Shown: positions 21,551 through 34,125 of the stretch, piece after piece
Numbering within the stretch: position 1 is the stretch's first letter
Layout: every line of letters begins with the position of its first letter
Assembly: GCA_963921825.1 (NCBI GenBank)
Contig: OY997588.1
Coordinates: 51,840,803 to 51,904,802 of the forward strand
Direction of reading: 5' to 3'
Source: Erodium maritimum
Lineage: Eukaryota > Streptophyta > Magnoliopsida > Geraniales > Geraniaceae
Length of the DNA: 64,000 bases
Made by a program: the position numbers and the translations under genes
The notes under the pieces: model-generated
The model's database searches: none
Seen by the model: the letters and a program-made list of their open reading frames with translations, nothing else
Told to the model about the DNA's origin: nothing

Positions 21551-23055
21551 ATGTATGGGTAGTATTCCATCTCATTTATGGTGTTATATAATTCAAGTTG
21601 AATACTAACTCGTAGCCTTTTGAATTCTCCTGTTTGCGAAAACTGACGAAACGCTCTCCCAAACCCTAACTAGGGTTTACCCAAAACCCTCCTAGGGTTC
21701 GACTATTGACCCCGACATGGGTGATCTCCATTGTCGCCGACGTCTCCCAGCAGCGTCCCCGACCTTCCCCTTCGGCAATATCATGCAACTTGACTGCCCA
21801 TGGATCCACTACCCCCTCGTTCCACCACCTGGATCGCAGCACCGTCGACATGCCTTCAACTGGACCGTGCATGGGTAACCGCAACAACTCATGCCCCGCC
21901 GGCCTATTCTGCACCACCCCCCCTCGCCGACCACTCGCCCTGGTATCCTTGCTCGGTTCCGACTTGGCACATGCTCGAACCATATCGGAGGCGCGATCAT
22001 CCACCATATTCGTCGACCCCATATACCCAGTCAGGAATGCTCGGACACCGGCCGTATGGAGGGGCGTTTGATTATGGACTCTCAGTGTCATCACCGACAT
22101 TGATCCAGATCCCTATCGGACAATGGAACCCCATTAGGGTTCCTTTACCAACACCGCCAGAGGTCAAACGATGAGTTCCGAGGCCTCCAAGGTCAAAGAC
22201 GGTGATTGTGATCACTCCGGTGGAAGACACCACAATACCGGCGATGATCAATCTGATTGAGGAGGAGGAAGCAGCACTGCGACCACATGGACAACGACCT
22301 CGCCAACCGATAGGCCCTAGGGCTCCAACCTACCGTTACACTCAAGAGCTCCTGTCGGTGAACCTTAGAGGCCTACTGAAGTACAATCCGACAATCGGTC
22401 CCCGGCCCCGGAAGACCAGATTGGGAATATAGGACTAGTACGAACACGTAGGACTCACCTTCCCCAACCCATATCGGGAGAGTGAGCACTATACCGGTCA
22501 TAATGGCCGGGGAGCCAGAGGTCCCAACGACGTATACAATCCATCCAAGCGGGACAGGGGCACCCGAAGAAGCACCTCGTATATAGGAGAGTCACAATGA
22601 GATCAGGCTGACGCATGACCAAGAGATGCAGATGGGGGGTCATGGCTCTCCGCGGGGAGAATGATATGACCCGGCGGGGGTGGAAAGGTCATATTGGGAC
22701 CTATATCCACAGACCCGAGACTATCAATGCCGGGAAGTCTCGGGAAATAGGCAGTCAAGGCATTATTTCCAGCTTCTATTACTATTGTTATCATTCGGTC
22801 GAATAAGTCTTTGGTTAGTTTAGATTAGGACTTTGAGCTTTATTATTTTTGAAATTTCGGTAGGGGGAACTCCTGAGTTTGGATCTACGATTAAAAGCAG
22901 ACTATTTTTATGGATCCATGAGCGCCGGGTGGACTACGGTCGACCAGGACAAATATCTGGAATCTTGGGCAGTTATGCCCTAACTTGTAAGGTTGCCAAT
23001 TTTACAGTAATACAATACCTCTATGCTCGTTTCAAAAAATGTATGGGTAGTATTC
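21551..23055 (+). mobile_element. Unidentified insert flanked by 17-bp direct repeats
   Basis: ATGTATGGGTAGTATTC occurs perfectly at 21551-21567 and 23039-23055. The 1471 bp between starts CATCTCATTT and ends with a short A run (TTTCAAAAA) at the second copy. A target duplication of this size with a 3' A run points to LINE-mediated retroposition. The insert has GC-rich broken frames at 21706-22430, rich in Pro/Arg/Thr (for instance PPRSTTWIAAPSTC and NLIEEEEAALRPHGQRPRQP), none of which I recognise. It could be a retroposed transcript or a non-coding TE transcript. The first repeat copy overlaps the Pack-MULE target site, so the pre-insertion site is defined. Confidence 0.55.
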
Positions 23056-23311
23056 AGGATGAAGCTTCGAAAGTGAGGAAATATAATTTAGAATTAAATT
23101 AATTAAGAAAATAAAAAATTAAATAAATTAATGTCAATAAAAACTAGAGCTGAAAAATTAATAAATGAAAGAAAAATAATTTTAAAATTTTATAAGATTC
23201 AAATTTCTTTTTGAAAAAGAATTAAAGAAGATATTTAAAATTAAATAAAAATAATTTTAAAAAGTTTAAGAAAAAAGATTAATGAAAATTAATATAAAAA
23301 TATAAAATATA
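23056..23311. other. AT-rich spacer
   Basis: Very AT-rich sequence with no feature recognised. Confidence 0.6.
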
Positions 23312-23966
23312 TAAATTATATCATCCTAGTACCATAAAAATATTTGGCTTTCATCCGAGTACCTTAACCAAACTTTGTGACACATCAGCACCCAAACGAA
23401 ACTTTTTGTTTCAACTTAGTACCCGCTGTTCGTTTCTGTCTATTTTCCATCCATTTTCCATCCAAACACTTAAAAAGTCCATAATACCCCTCATTAACAG
23501 TCAAATTTTCAAACCCATGCCATTGAATTTCAAAAATTATTTTCATTTATTTATTTTATAAAAACCAGTTTTTTTTTATAAAAGTTATATTTTTTCAAAA
23601 AAAAAATTTGTTTTAAAAACAGGATTATAGTTTAAAAATATATATATTTTATTTTACAAAATCAATATTTGTTTTTAAAATTAATTTTTATATAAAAAAT
23701 CAGTTTTTATTTTTTTAAAATGAATATTTTATTTAAAAATCAGAATTTACATAAAAAAAATCTGTTTATTTATTTTTTGTATCTGTTTTTTTGTTTAATA
23801 AGTGTTCAACTATTCTTGTTCTTCATTTACCCTTTTTGCTCTTTTTTTTGTTTCATATCTAAATCAAGTTTAAATTGTTTGTTTTTCCAAGTTCTAGACA
23901 CTTAGAAATCTCGAGAATGGTGAATCTCAACCACCACAACCAATTCTGGGCAAAACCCAAAACCGA

Positions 23967-24082
23967 ACAATGTGGGAAAAACGAAAAATCAGATTTGAAC
24001 AATAAGGGGAAAACGAAAAATCATATCTAAACAATAAGGGAAAAACGAAAAATCAGATCTAAACAATAAGGGAAAAACGAAG
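23967..24082 (+). repeat. 32-bp tandem repeat
   Basis: Units start at 23967, 23999, 24031 and 24063, each based on ACAATAAGGGAAAAACGAAA. Almost four copies lie in the MULE interior just left of the LTR insertion. Confidence 0.9.
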
Positions 24083-25224
24083 AAGTCATCAAGACGATCA
24101 AAACCCAAACCGGCTCCTCCCTAAAATTGACTTGGTCACTGTATTCATGAAAAACGTGGACGAGGACAAGTCAAAAATGTGTTTGAGATGTAAAAGATGT
24201 AGTGTATGATGGGATTGGATGGTACATAAATATGTACATACACGGTATGGGATTGGATAGTACAATAATATCATATTCATAGTTACATCTACAACACCCA
24301 ATTACATCTACAACACCCAATTAACGTTGTTATACAGTGTCACGCCCCAAATTCAGTAGAACCGAACCCGGAACGCGAACATTTAAAACAATAAAACATT
24401 TTCAAACCTTTTAAATAAATCTCTTTAAAACCACCATTTACTTAAACAAAGTAATAATTTACAACTCAAAAGTACGTCCCACAAGCGGACAAAATACAAG
24501 GTGTACGTCGCTAGATTCAAAAGTAAACCCGGACTCCCGCTCCTAGCTCTTCAAGCTTCGAGAGCTCACCTAGTCCGTCCCGCAACCAGTACCTGTAGGA
24601 AAAGCAGCTAGGGGTGAGCGTTCGCTCACCACCACGGATAACAGACTGACTACGACATACTTAGCAGACAATGCCGGTAACACCCACAACAAACGAACAC
24701 CGGGGACTACTATTCCCAAACTCAAGTAACCCGACTGACATACGACGAAACCTTTCCTCAACCGACTCAACACTCGGACACGTAATGTAGACCCGAAACA
24801 ACGATTGACGACTTCCTCCAAAGACACGAAAGACAACCACGCAACAGCCAAGATCACAAAGGATCGCACACCAAACAAGATCACAAAGGATCGCACTCCA
24901 GCTGCTCAGTAACCCCCTCACGCCCTTTACCGATCCCTGTCAGGCCAGGCGGTCGACCTGTCGCACTTTGCCGATCCCTGTTAGGCCAGGCGGTCGACCT
25001 GTTGCACTTTTCCCGACACAAAGTCGGATCAGCCTGTCGACCTGTCACCACCCACGTACGCGCGGCCAGGACCCCTTTCCTCACGGGCGGGCCCACTACC
25101 CCGTTTGAACATGCAGACGCGTGCGATCACAGGACCCCCGTTATTATGAAGCGGGCCCCCAACCTCAGGTAACCACATTCACAATCACAAGCAAAGTTCA
25201 ACAAACAACAACAATACCGGTCTA

Positions 25225-25690
25225 ACACTTCACAGGCACTCATGGCCACCCAAGACACACCGACAGTAACTCACAGGCTCAACAACCCCACGGGCACTCA
25301 TGGCCTCCCAAGACACACCAACAGTAACTCACGGGCTCAACAACCCCACGGGAACTCATGGCCTCCCAAGACACACCAACAGTAACTCACGGGCTCAACG
25401 ACCCCACGAGCACTCATGGCCACCCAAGACACACCGACAGTAACTCACGGGTTCAACAACCCCACGGGCACTCATGACCACCCAAGACACCAACAGTAAA
25501 ACACGGGCTCTCATGGCCACCCAAGACACAAATAGTAAAGTACGGGCTCTCATGGCCACCCAAGACACAAACAGTAAAGTACGGGCTCTCATGGCCACCC
25601 AAGACACAAACAGTAAAGTACGGGCTCTCATGGCCGCCCAAGACACAAACAGTAAAGTACAGGCTCTCATGGCCACCCAAGACACGAACT
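25225..25690 (-). repeat. LTR minisatellite, copy B
   Basis: Same unit as in copy A, in inverse orientation (CACGGGCTCTCATGGCCACC). About eleven units in two length classes, about 37 bp and about 58 bp. Confidence 0.9.
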
Positions 25691-26179
25691 AAACAATCAA
25701 CCTCCGGGCATAACCAAATGCCTCCAGTAATTCAAATATCAAAAAGTTCACTGCTCCTACGACACTACTAAGTGTCACATGCATTTCTATTGTTCGATAC
25801 GTTCACGTATCATACGACACCACCCGGTGTCGCCTGCCTTTCTAATATTCGATAAATTTACTTAACCCACGACTCCCAAGTGTAACATGCATTTCTACTG
25901 TTAACTTTCCCTAGTCAGGGCCGAGATCCGGCTACTTTTCCCTACCTCTTGAAGCGTGTCAAACCCAATACCCTTACTTCGGCAAAGCTCCATAATTCCC
26001 GCTTAGCCTCCTATTTCCACGGTAGGCGACACGGTCTACAAACATTACAATTAACACACTTTTTAAGTAAGCATGCGAAACCCGAATTTAAAGTATTAAA
26101 CGCCCAAATGTAACCCCGACAATGTCGATCACTCCAAAACTTCCCAATTACTCGACATTGTCGATAATGGGCTCGGAAC

Positions 26180-28838
26180 TGTAAAACCCACTTCGTTTTA
26201 AAAGGGTTTTGAGTTGCAAACTGAAACTTGAGGGTATGTTTTTGCAACAAGCTTTTTGGAAAAGAAATTAAAAAAAAAAAGAAGGAAAAAGGCAGTTTTG
26301 GGCCGAGCTCGGGTTTGGGCCAGCTCGGGCCCATTCGCTACACGCGCGGCCCACTGAGTGAGCCCGACCCATTTTCACGCAGGTCCAACCCTTTAAATAG
26401 GGTCAAACCCTAGGGTTCGAGCACTGTTCACCAGTCCCTCTTCGCTCGCCTCTCTCTCTGAGAACCAGACGGACGTCTCGCCGTCGTTGTCCGTTCTCTG
26501 ATCCCGACCTCACCTTCCTTCCTCTACCTCACCGTGCCCCCGCCTTCCTCTTCTTCTCCTTCCGTCTCCAGAACCACTCGAAACCGAAGCTCGCCGGAGT
26601 TTCTGAAGGTGGGTCGCCCTTCTCGGGAGCAAATCGAGCCTCTTCTCCTCCCTTTTCTTCTCCTCCGTCCTCTCTGGGCCTGAAACCACATCGAAATGGG
26701 TTCGATTGAAGTGGTTTCAGGGTGGGTCGTCGCCGGCGACTTCGCAACCCTAGATCCGGACGGAACTCGGTTACTAACGCCGTGGCTAGCGTCCTCGAGC
26801 CCGTCCAGCCACGGTCCGAACCCTACCGCCACTTCCCGAGCTTCGCCAGCGCTCTTGGCTGGGTTTTGGACTTCAACGCTGCCGGAGACGGTGGCCGGAG
26901 CGTTCGAGCCTCGCCGGAGCTGTACGAGCTCGGAGACGGGCCTGAACCGGGCCTTGGGCCAGGTCACGTTGTAGGCTGGTTGGTCCTGGGCCGGCACTCG
27001 AGCCCGGGCCAGAGCCTGGGCCGGACGTGGGTCAGGCCCATGTCTTCGGACTGGGTCCTGATTCGGGTTCGGACCGGGTCTGACTCGGGTATGGGTTGGG
27101 TCTGGGACCGGGTCCGGGTCAGGCGTGGAACCGGGTTAGGCTGGATCCGGGTCGGATCCGGGTCGGCAGTTTTAAATTAATTACTTTAATAATTAATTTT
27201 GACTTAAAACCTGTTTTTTTAAAAGACGTTTGGACTTTCCGAGATTCCTGGACGAGAACTGATTGGGATTTTAATTGTTTAAAACCCGGATTTGGATTTC
27301 GGGGACTTCGCCTTGGAAGACGGTGTTGGCCCTGTCGTCCGCAGCTAGAAGACGCCGCCGTGTTACCATCTTGAGGTAGGGAGTACCGAACCTCCGCCTT
27401 AATTATGGACTGAAAACTAGTATGCATGTTTAGGGTTATTAATAACCGGAACAGTCTTAGTGGCATATAGGGAAACCCGTTACATCTATTAGATAAATTG
27501 GACGAGTCATAGTAAAACATGGAACGAACATGGTTGGTATCCACTAGAACTGCTTGTGATTTTGGGAAATTGTTGTGCTGATAGGTGGGCCATGTCTGGG
27601 TCCTAGGATTTGCGTGCTGTGTGTCCTACTCGCTGTGTGAGAGTCTAAATAATGTTATACTCGTTGTGTGAGGGTCTAGATAATATCATAATCACTGTGT
27701 GAGAGTCTAAATAGAATTATCATCGTTGTTGCATGATGTGGCTGTGTGGGCAAGTGTGCCATGTGTGATTATGTGAACCCTTGTTTGTGATATGACCGGG
27801 TGAGTGATAGACCGGGTGTATGCTAAGATGGTTCGGCTGGTATACCGAGATCATCAGTGAGTGTGCTGTGTGCGAAATCTTGTTTGTGTTTAAGAGACGG
27901 AGTAGCCGGATGGATAACCATATCGAGGCCAAGGATGGCGTGATCAGATGACGCATAATCCGGGATGGGATTGATCGAGGAGTGTGCCGGTTTTATATTC
28001 ACGTTGAGTAGAGCCCTTCATCTGTGTGAGGAGGAAGATATCGTGACTGACGTTGTGTGTTCCGGTGCGATATAAGCGGCTGTGTGCAAATCGGTGGAGT
28101 TCCAGTTCGGTACATATGAGAGTAGCGCCCTTCATCTGTGTAAGGAGGAAGACATCGGACTGAAGGATTTCCGGTCAAGGATGTTACCCTTCGTCTGTGT
28201 GAGGAGGAAGAAATCGTGAATGACGCTGTGTGTTCCGGTGCGATATAATCAGCTGTGTGCAAATCGATGGAGTTGACTCCCGCAATTTACGACATCTGTG
28301 TGCGTTTCGTCCAGACCCTTCCCCGTTATTTGGTGTGTGCCGTCCTATGGACTCTATGTGTGTTCTGCTGTGTGCCTTTTTTTCTAGGTTAGTCTGTGTG
28401 TATTACAAGTAGTTTTATACTGTGTGGTTTGGGCTAGTAAGGGTTTTGCCTAAAGGCATCTTATTGGGCCATATCCCTAGTTTACCCTAATTACAAAATT
28501 TACCGTGAGGTTAAACGGTGTGTTTGGAGTTCCTTACTTTTCCTACTGAGCGCAAGCTCACCCCTCCCGTTTCTGTGGTGTTTCAGGTGTTGAGCGGGAG
28601 CAGTACTAGCCGTACTCTCGGAGCTTGGGAGCTGTTGAGGGTTTGGCTAGTTTTAGAGACGTACACCCTTTTTTTCCCTTTACGTTGGACTTTTGTATTT
28701 TACTGGTTGAGCTGTGACTCTTGACTTTTGGAAGTTTTATATCATTTTTGAAACTTTATTTAGATTTATTCCTCTTGTTTTACTGTAAATCTTTAGTTGC
28801 GTCTCAAATTCGGCCAAAATCGGATTTGGGGCGTGACA
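26180..28838 (+). mobile_element. Solo LTR, 2.7 kb, diverged family member (copy C), inside copy B
   Basis: Starts TGTAAAACCCACTTCG and ends GGGGCGTGACA. Flanked by GGAAC at 26175-26179 and 28839-28843, a perfect 5-bp duplication. Both ends resemble the other long LTRs, but the body differs: GC-rich GGGTC repeats at 26990-27170, and GTGTGAGG.GGAAGA repeats with TCTGTGTGAGGAGGAAG at 28010-28215. A TATA-like CTTTAAATAG at about 26391-26400 precedes a pyrimidine-rich leader. Frames here are LTR sequence, not genes. Confidence 0.88.
28535..28610 (+). promoter_or_regulatory. Diverged form of the LTR hairpin (copy C)
   Basis: TGAGCGCAAGCTCA folds as a 5-bp stem closed by a GCAA tetraloop. It is followed by CACCCCT and a pyrimidine tract ending TTTCAG, in the same arrangement as the hairpin of the other copies. 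Confidence 0.5.
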
Positions 28839-30502
28839 GGAACAACGTGATTCGCCCGACATGGCGAATCTGCCCGTGTTTTGAAAACGCCCTTCCGGGT
28901 CTCCGAAAATTCCCTTTTTCGTTTCTACGGACTTAGAATAATTCAAGGATTCCTATGCACTCGACGGAATCAATTTCCGACTTCCGAGTAATTTAATTCG
29001 CGTTTAAAGTTTCTAAACTCGTCAATTTACAACTTTCACAATTTAATTCCAAATTTCGATCCGAGTGTGGATTAATTACTTGGGGAACGTTCTAAACCAC
29101 CCAAACACGAAAACCCGACACCCGAGCATGTGGGCCCCACCCGGCCACAATTAGGAAAATTTCCTTTTCGCCCCAAAACTTTCCTAACGAACCCCAAACC
29201 TCAACCATTCATCTTTAAACCAATCTTAAACAAACCAACCTCAATCAAACCGTTTAAACTCAAACCCTAAATTTCAAACGTACTAAAACGAGAAAAAATT
29301 GGGTTTTCACCGTAGGGAATGACGAGGGGAGTTCGAATCCCCAGTCGTTGAGTCGATCGGTCGGTCGGATCGTCGGGAAATCACCAAAACCTCCCATTTT
29401 CTTTCATTTTCTCTCCTTCCCTTTCTCTCTCTTCTTTCTCTCTCCATTTCCTTTCTTTTTTGAGTTGTGGCCGAACACTCATATGTCTCATCCTTTTTGT
29501 TTTGTTTCAAACCACACATTTTTACCATAATTACAAAACTAACACCAAGTACTCTTCTTTTGTTTTGTCCAATAAACCTAACACCACCACATTGGTGACA
29601 TGTGGGTCCCATCCCTTTTGGAAAATATTTTCTAATCAGATTCGCGAAATTCGGCCGTCTCGGGCCCCGAACGGGCACTTTTTTCAAGAAATTACGAAAC
29701 TTCACGGGCTACAAGGAAACGGCTCAACTAAGTCCGCTGCGATGACGGCTAAGCTTTTTGGATCCAAAACGGACCTCGAATGCACCAAAACGTCGCTCGG
29801 TTGACTTTTCCAACGAAAAGTCAACATTTACCAAATTGGTCAGAAAGTTGCCCTGAGTCCCCCGGAACTCACTTTGGTCGATATCGGGGTCAACTTAAGT
29901 CCGGTATGACCCTCGGGGTCAAATTTGGGTTCATTTAAGTGTCAGTCCAAAAATTTTAAATTTTCCTGTTTTTCGCAGATTTGACTGGCGTTGACTGAGA
30001 GTGGTTCTTACATACAATATGGCTGGATTTGTGAGCACGGCGAGCACGGGCCGAGGTCGATCATGGCGAGCACGGGAGCGAACCCAGATCTGCGAGGCGA
30101 GCTCGAATCCTTGACGTTGCGTCGACGCCGATCTGGTGTGGACAAGCGTGAAGATGAGGTCATCGCTCTTCGCCGCCGCTCCTCGCCGTGTGTATAGAGA
30201 AAAATAAAATGGTGGAGTAAAAGTGGTCTGTGTATTGATTTGAGGGTGTGATGGAGTAAGCTAAGGTTGTATGTAAAAGGAAATTAGGGTTTCAAAGAGA
30301 TAAGAGGTAGTTTGGTCATTTTTTTGAAAAATAGGTCATGTGCTTTGCACATGACCATTTTCCATCCAAAATGGATGGAAAATTAACGATAGGTATTAAA
30401 TTTACACTAAAAGTTTCGTTTTGGGTACTGATGTGTCACAAAGTTTGGTTAGGGTTCGGATGAAAATCAAGTATTTTTAGGGTACTCAGATGATAACAAC
30501 CC

Positions 30503-31162
30503 TTATTCTAATGGCATATTTTCAAAATTTGAAAGGTAATGAAGGGTGTTATTGTCATTTCACTATTTTTTAACGCTATGAAAATTCAATATAATGGTTT
30601 TGAAAATTCGACTGTTACTAGGGCGCATTATAAACTTTTTAGCTGCTTTCAACGAAAATTAACATTAGGTACTAAATTGAAAATAAAAGTTTTCCGGGTA
30701 GCGAAAAAGAAAAAAATATAGGGTATTAAACCAAAATTAAAACTTTCCTAGGATAGTGAGGTGAAATTTTTCCTTACACTTATTACAAAAAAATTTCCAA
30801 TGTTTAACATTTTCAATCAAAATATATGTTTTTTTAAATGACATTTTACATGTAAATCTATTTTTATTTTTCATCTTATTATTTTTTACATTCTTTTTCT
30901 TATTATTTATAGTATCATTAATTCTTTATTAATCTTCTTACGATATAAGTCCTTATGAATATATCAAATTTAACCTTATTGTTTTAGGCTTAAATGTTGA
31001 AACTTACTCATATGTATTGGTCACGAACAATACATTATCCAACATTTCAAAATGACAAATACAATTCATTAAGTATTGGTTACGCTATTCTATTAGAAAA
31101 AATGGACGGAATATTCAATTATGTTAGTCATGTGACCTCATATACCATTTAATAGAGAGTGT
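30503..31162. other. AT-rich sequence with one orphan MULE arm
   Basis: At about 30630-30765 phrases such as AGGTACTAAATTGAAAATAAAAG and GGGTATTAAACCAAAATTAA recall the phased boxes of the neighbouring MULE ends, with spacing of 25-30 bp. No opposite arm was found, so this is probably a decayed end. The rest is AT-rich with no gene. Confidence 0.4.
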
Positions 31163-31979
31163 AGTTATGTCACGCCCCAATTTCAGTAAACCGAACTTAG
31201 GACGCGAACTTTTAAAACAATAAATCATTTGAAACCTGCTTTGAATCGATACTTTAAAAATTACCAATTTGTCATCAAAAGAATAATATTTACAATACAA
31301 AAGCGTCCCAACAAGTGGACATGGTACAATGTCCGTCACTAGACTCAACAAATAAAAAGACCAGACTCCGCTCCGAGCTCCACCAGCTTCAGGAGCTCAT
31401 CTAGTCCAGCCTACGAACGGTACCTGTAGGAAAAGCAGCTAGGGGTGAACGTTCGCTCACCACCGCGGATAACAGACTGACTACGACATAATTAGCAGAC
31501 AAAGCCTAGAACACCCACAACAGACTCAACTCCGGGGATCACCGTCCCCAACTCAAGTACTCCGACTAACAAGCACCCACGATGACCTTCCTCGAACGAC
31601 TCGACGCTCAACCACGTAAGTAGACCCGACACAAAAATTGACGACCTCTCCCAAGGACTCAAACGACAGCTACACAACACCAAACAGATCACAAAGGATC
31701 GCACACCAAACAAGATCCCAAAGGATCGCATACCAGCTGCTCAGTAACCTCTCCCACTCACACGAACACGGATCAGGCTAGCCAAAGAATGCTTACAACC
31801 TGTGACACTTAAACTCGGACCAGGCCAGCCAAAGAATGCTTGCAACCTATTAATACTCAAAATCGGATCAAGCTAGCCCAAGAATGCTTACAACCTGTTG
31901 ATACTCAAACTTGGTCAGGCCAGCCAAAGAGTGCTTGCAACCTACCGGGATCCGCAATCACAATCACAATTACAAGCAA

Positions 31980-32460
31980 AATTCAATCACACAGGCACTC
32001 AAGGCCACTCAAGACACCTCAACAGTCAAGACTCGGGTTCAACAACCCCACGGGCACTCACTGCCACTCAAGGCACACCAACGGTCAAGACTCGGGTTCA
32101 ACAACCCCACAGACACTCACTGCCACTCAAGACACACCAACGGTCAAGACTCGGGTTCAACAACCCCACAGACACTCACTGCCACTCAAGACACACCAAC
32201 GGTCAAGACTCGGGTTCAATAACCCCACGGCACTCACTGCCACCCAAAACACCGACAGTAAGACACGGGCACTCATGGCCACCCAAGACACCAATTTAAA
32301 CACACGGGCTCTCAAGGCCACCCAAGACGCCAAAATTAAATACACGGGCTCTCAAGGCCACCAAACTCAACAATAAATACCACGGGCTCTCATGGCCACC
32401 CAAGACGTCAACAATTAAATACGGGCTCTTAAGGCCACCCAAACTCAGCAATAAATAACG
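31980..32460 (-). repeat. LTR minisatellite, copy D
   Basis: Four to five long units with AGACTCGGGTTCAACAACCC followed by shorter units with CACGGGCTCTCAAGGCCACC. Homologous to the arrays in copies A, B, E and F. Confidence 0.85.
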
Positions 32461-34053
32461 CACAACAACCTCCGGCATAAAACGATGCCTCCAACAGTTC
32501 TAAGATCACTAGTTTCACAACCAACCTCCGGGCATGGTCATATGCCTCCAGTAGAACAATTATCGCTACGTTCTCTGCTCCTACGACACTACTAAGTGTC
32601 ACATGCTTTTCCAGTAATTACCAAGTTCCCGTAGCATGCTTTTCTAATAAACGCTACAATCCCGTATCATGCTTTTCTAACATTTAAATAAGCCTATTCA
32701 ACCCACGACACCCCGGTGTCACATGCAATTCTACTATTAACTTTCCCTAGTCAGGGCCGAGATCCGGCTACTTTTCCCTACCTCAACTGAAGAGCAACCG
32801 CTACGCTTCCTAGCTGCTGACGTTCTGGCTCGCTACCTCCGGGCTCCACTTCGATCGAAGCCGGACGCTAAAGAGAACACGAAAGCCATAGATTAATAAC
32901 GGTTCCACCGCTAAATTAAAGGTTACGATTAATCCGGTCTAGACCCGACAATTGTCCTTTAAACTCGAGCGGGCTAAAAGCGGGGTCACGGTGAATCGGG
33001 TTGAGTGCCCGAGCGCCGAAACCGGTGCTTGCGAGGCACAGTCCCAATGCACGAATCCCGAGGTCCGATTCAGCGGTCCGCTTTTGTTCCTTTTTAAACC
33101 CAAATTGCAGTCCATTTTAACAGCCCGATTATTCATTCCACGCTCAACGGATCAAGATCCATTTTAAATCAAATCTGACTGTTCACTTAAATCGACTTTC
33201 TAAAACCCAAGTTTTATTTCCGACGTTTTAGTTTATTTCCTAACAAATCTGATTCTCCACTCCTCGATTTAAAACCGTTTTTAAAACCCAAATTGATTTT
33301 AATTCCCTTTTTAACTTAAACCCTTTTTCTTTAATCTGATTTTCGTTTTACAACTTTTCTTTCCAAAAAAAAAACCGATGTTGATTCCACTAAATGGATC
33401 CAAAATTTACAGTTGTTTTCGTATTAACCGATCAACATTTACAGGTTTAACAATAACATATTTTACATTAACAGATCTATCATTAACAGATCTAAACATA
33501 AAACGAAAACAAAACGACGAAAGGGAGGGCTCAGTCATAAATTCCGACGACCCTCGACGGCAGTAAAGCCGGCCGGAAACTCACGGTGGTGGCTCACCGT
33601 AAGGGAGATAAGGGCGGCGGGAGGTGGTCGTGGTGCCGGGCGTGGCGGCGGAGCACGGCAAGGCACGGTGGCCCTCACCCGTCTCAGATCTGGGACGACG
33701 GGGCTCGGGTTCGAGGGAGGCGAGAGGAGCTCTGGGACGGCGCCGGCGAGCCCTTCTCGTGCACGGCGAGGGCGGATCTGGTCCGAGAAGACGAGGGAGA
33801 GAGGCGGCTTGGTGGTGGTGCCGTGGCTGGGCGGAGACTCGGCCAATGGCGGCGGCGGCGACGTGAGCTGGAGAAGACGGGGGCGGTGCACGGCGTGGTT
33901 GGACGGAGAGGGAGACGGCGGCGAAGGGGAGGTGGTGCCGTGGCTGGGCGGAGACTCGGCCAGCGACGGCGGCGGCGACGTGAGCTGGAGAAGACGGGGC
34001 GGTGGTGGCTCCGGTAGCTCGGGAGGGAGAGACGGGGAGGAGAAGACGAGGAG

Positions 34054-34125
34054 TGGGAGGTGCTGGCCGGACGTGGGAGGAGCTGGCCGGACGTGGGAGG
34101 AGCTGGCCGGACGTGGGAGGCGGTT
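34054..34125 (+). repeat. Short tandem repeat GGACGTGGGAGGAGCTGGCC
   Basis: About three and a half units of 22 bp in the GC-rich part of LTR copy D. Confidence 0.8.

Larger units (their letters stand above)
24338..30012 (-). mobile_element. Solo LTR (long-LTR family, copy B) split by copy C
   Basis: On the plus strand it starts TGTCACGCCCC and ends GTGGTTCTTACA, the reverse orientation of copies A and F. Flanking five bases are TACAG (24333-24337) and TACAA (30013-30017), a 4-of-5 match. With the inner insertion removed it is about 3.0 kb. It carries the conserved hairpin near 24613-24632 and the minisatellite at 25225-25690. No internal retrotransposon genes are present. Confidence 0.85.
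23312..30502. mobile_element. MULE with phased ends, split by nested solo LTRs
   Basis: The left arm (23318-23480) and right arm (about 30335-30502) are inverted copies. They share TTTCATCCGA, AACCAAACTTTGTGACACAT and CCATTTTCCATCC. Boxes of AGTACC/AGCACCC occur at 23328, 23358, 23387 and 23418, about 30 bp apart, as in the Pack-MULE. The outer few bases are diverged on the left, and I find no clean target duplication, so the ends are approximate. Without LTR copy B the element is about 1.5 kb. The interior (23480-24337 and 30013-30335) holds a 32-bp tandem repeat and a GC-rich stretch at 30020-30190 that might be captured host sequence. Confidence 0.75.

Noticed and set aside
25395-25692. 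Repeated peptide frames (MATQDTNSK and SWVAMRAR types)
   Set aside because: Translation of the minisatellite in LTR copy B, not a protein repeat.
26524-27180. Frames of 90-157 codons near 26.5-27.2 kb
   Set aside because: They are inside solo LTR copy C; the repeated GGGTC motif keeps several frames open by composition alone.
31840-32376. Repeat-rich frame of 178 codons (HSLPLKTHQ-type repeats)
   Set aside because: Produced by the LTR minisatellite; the same peptides appear in other frames and other LTR copies.
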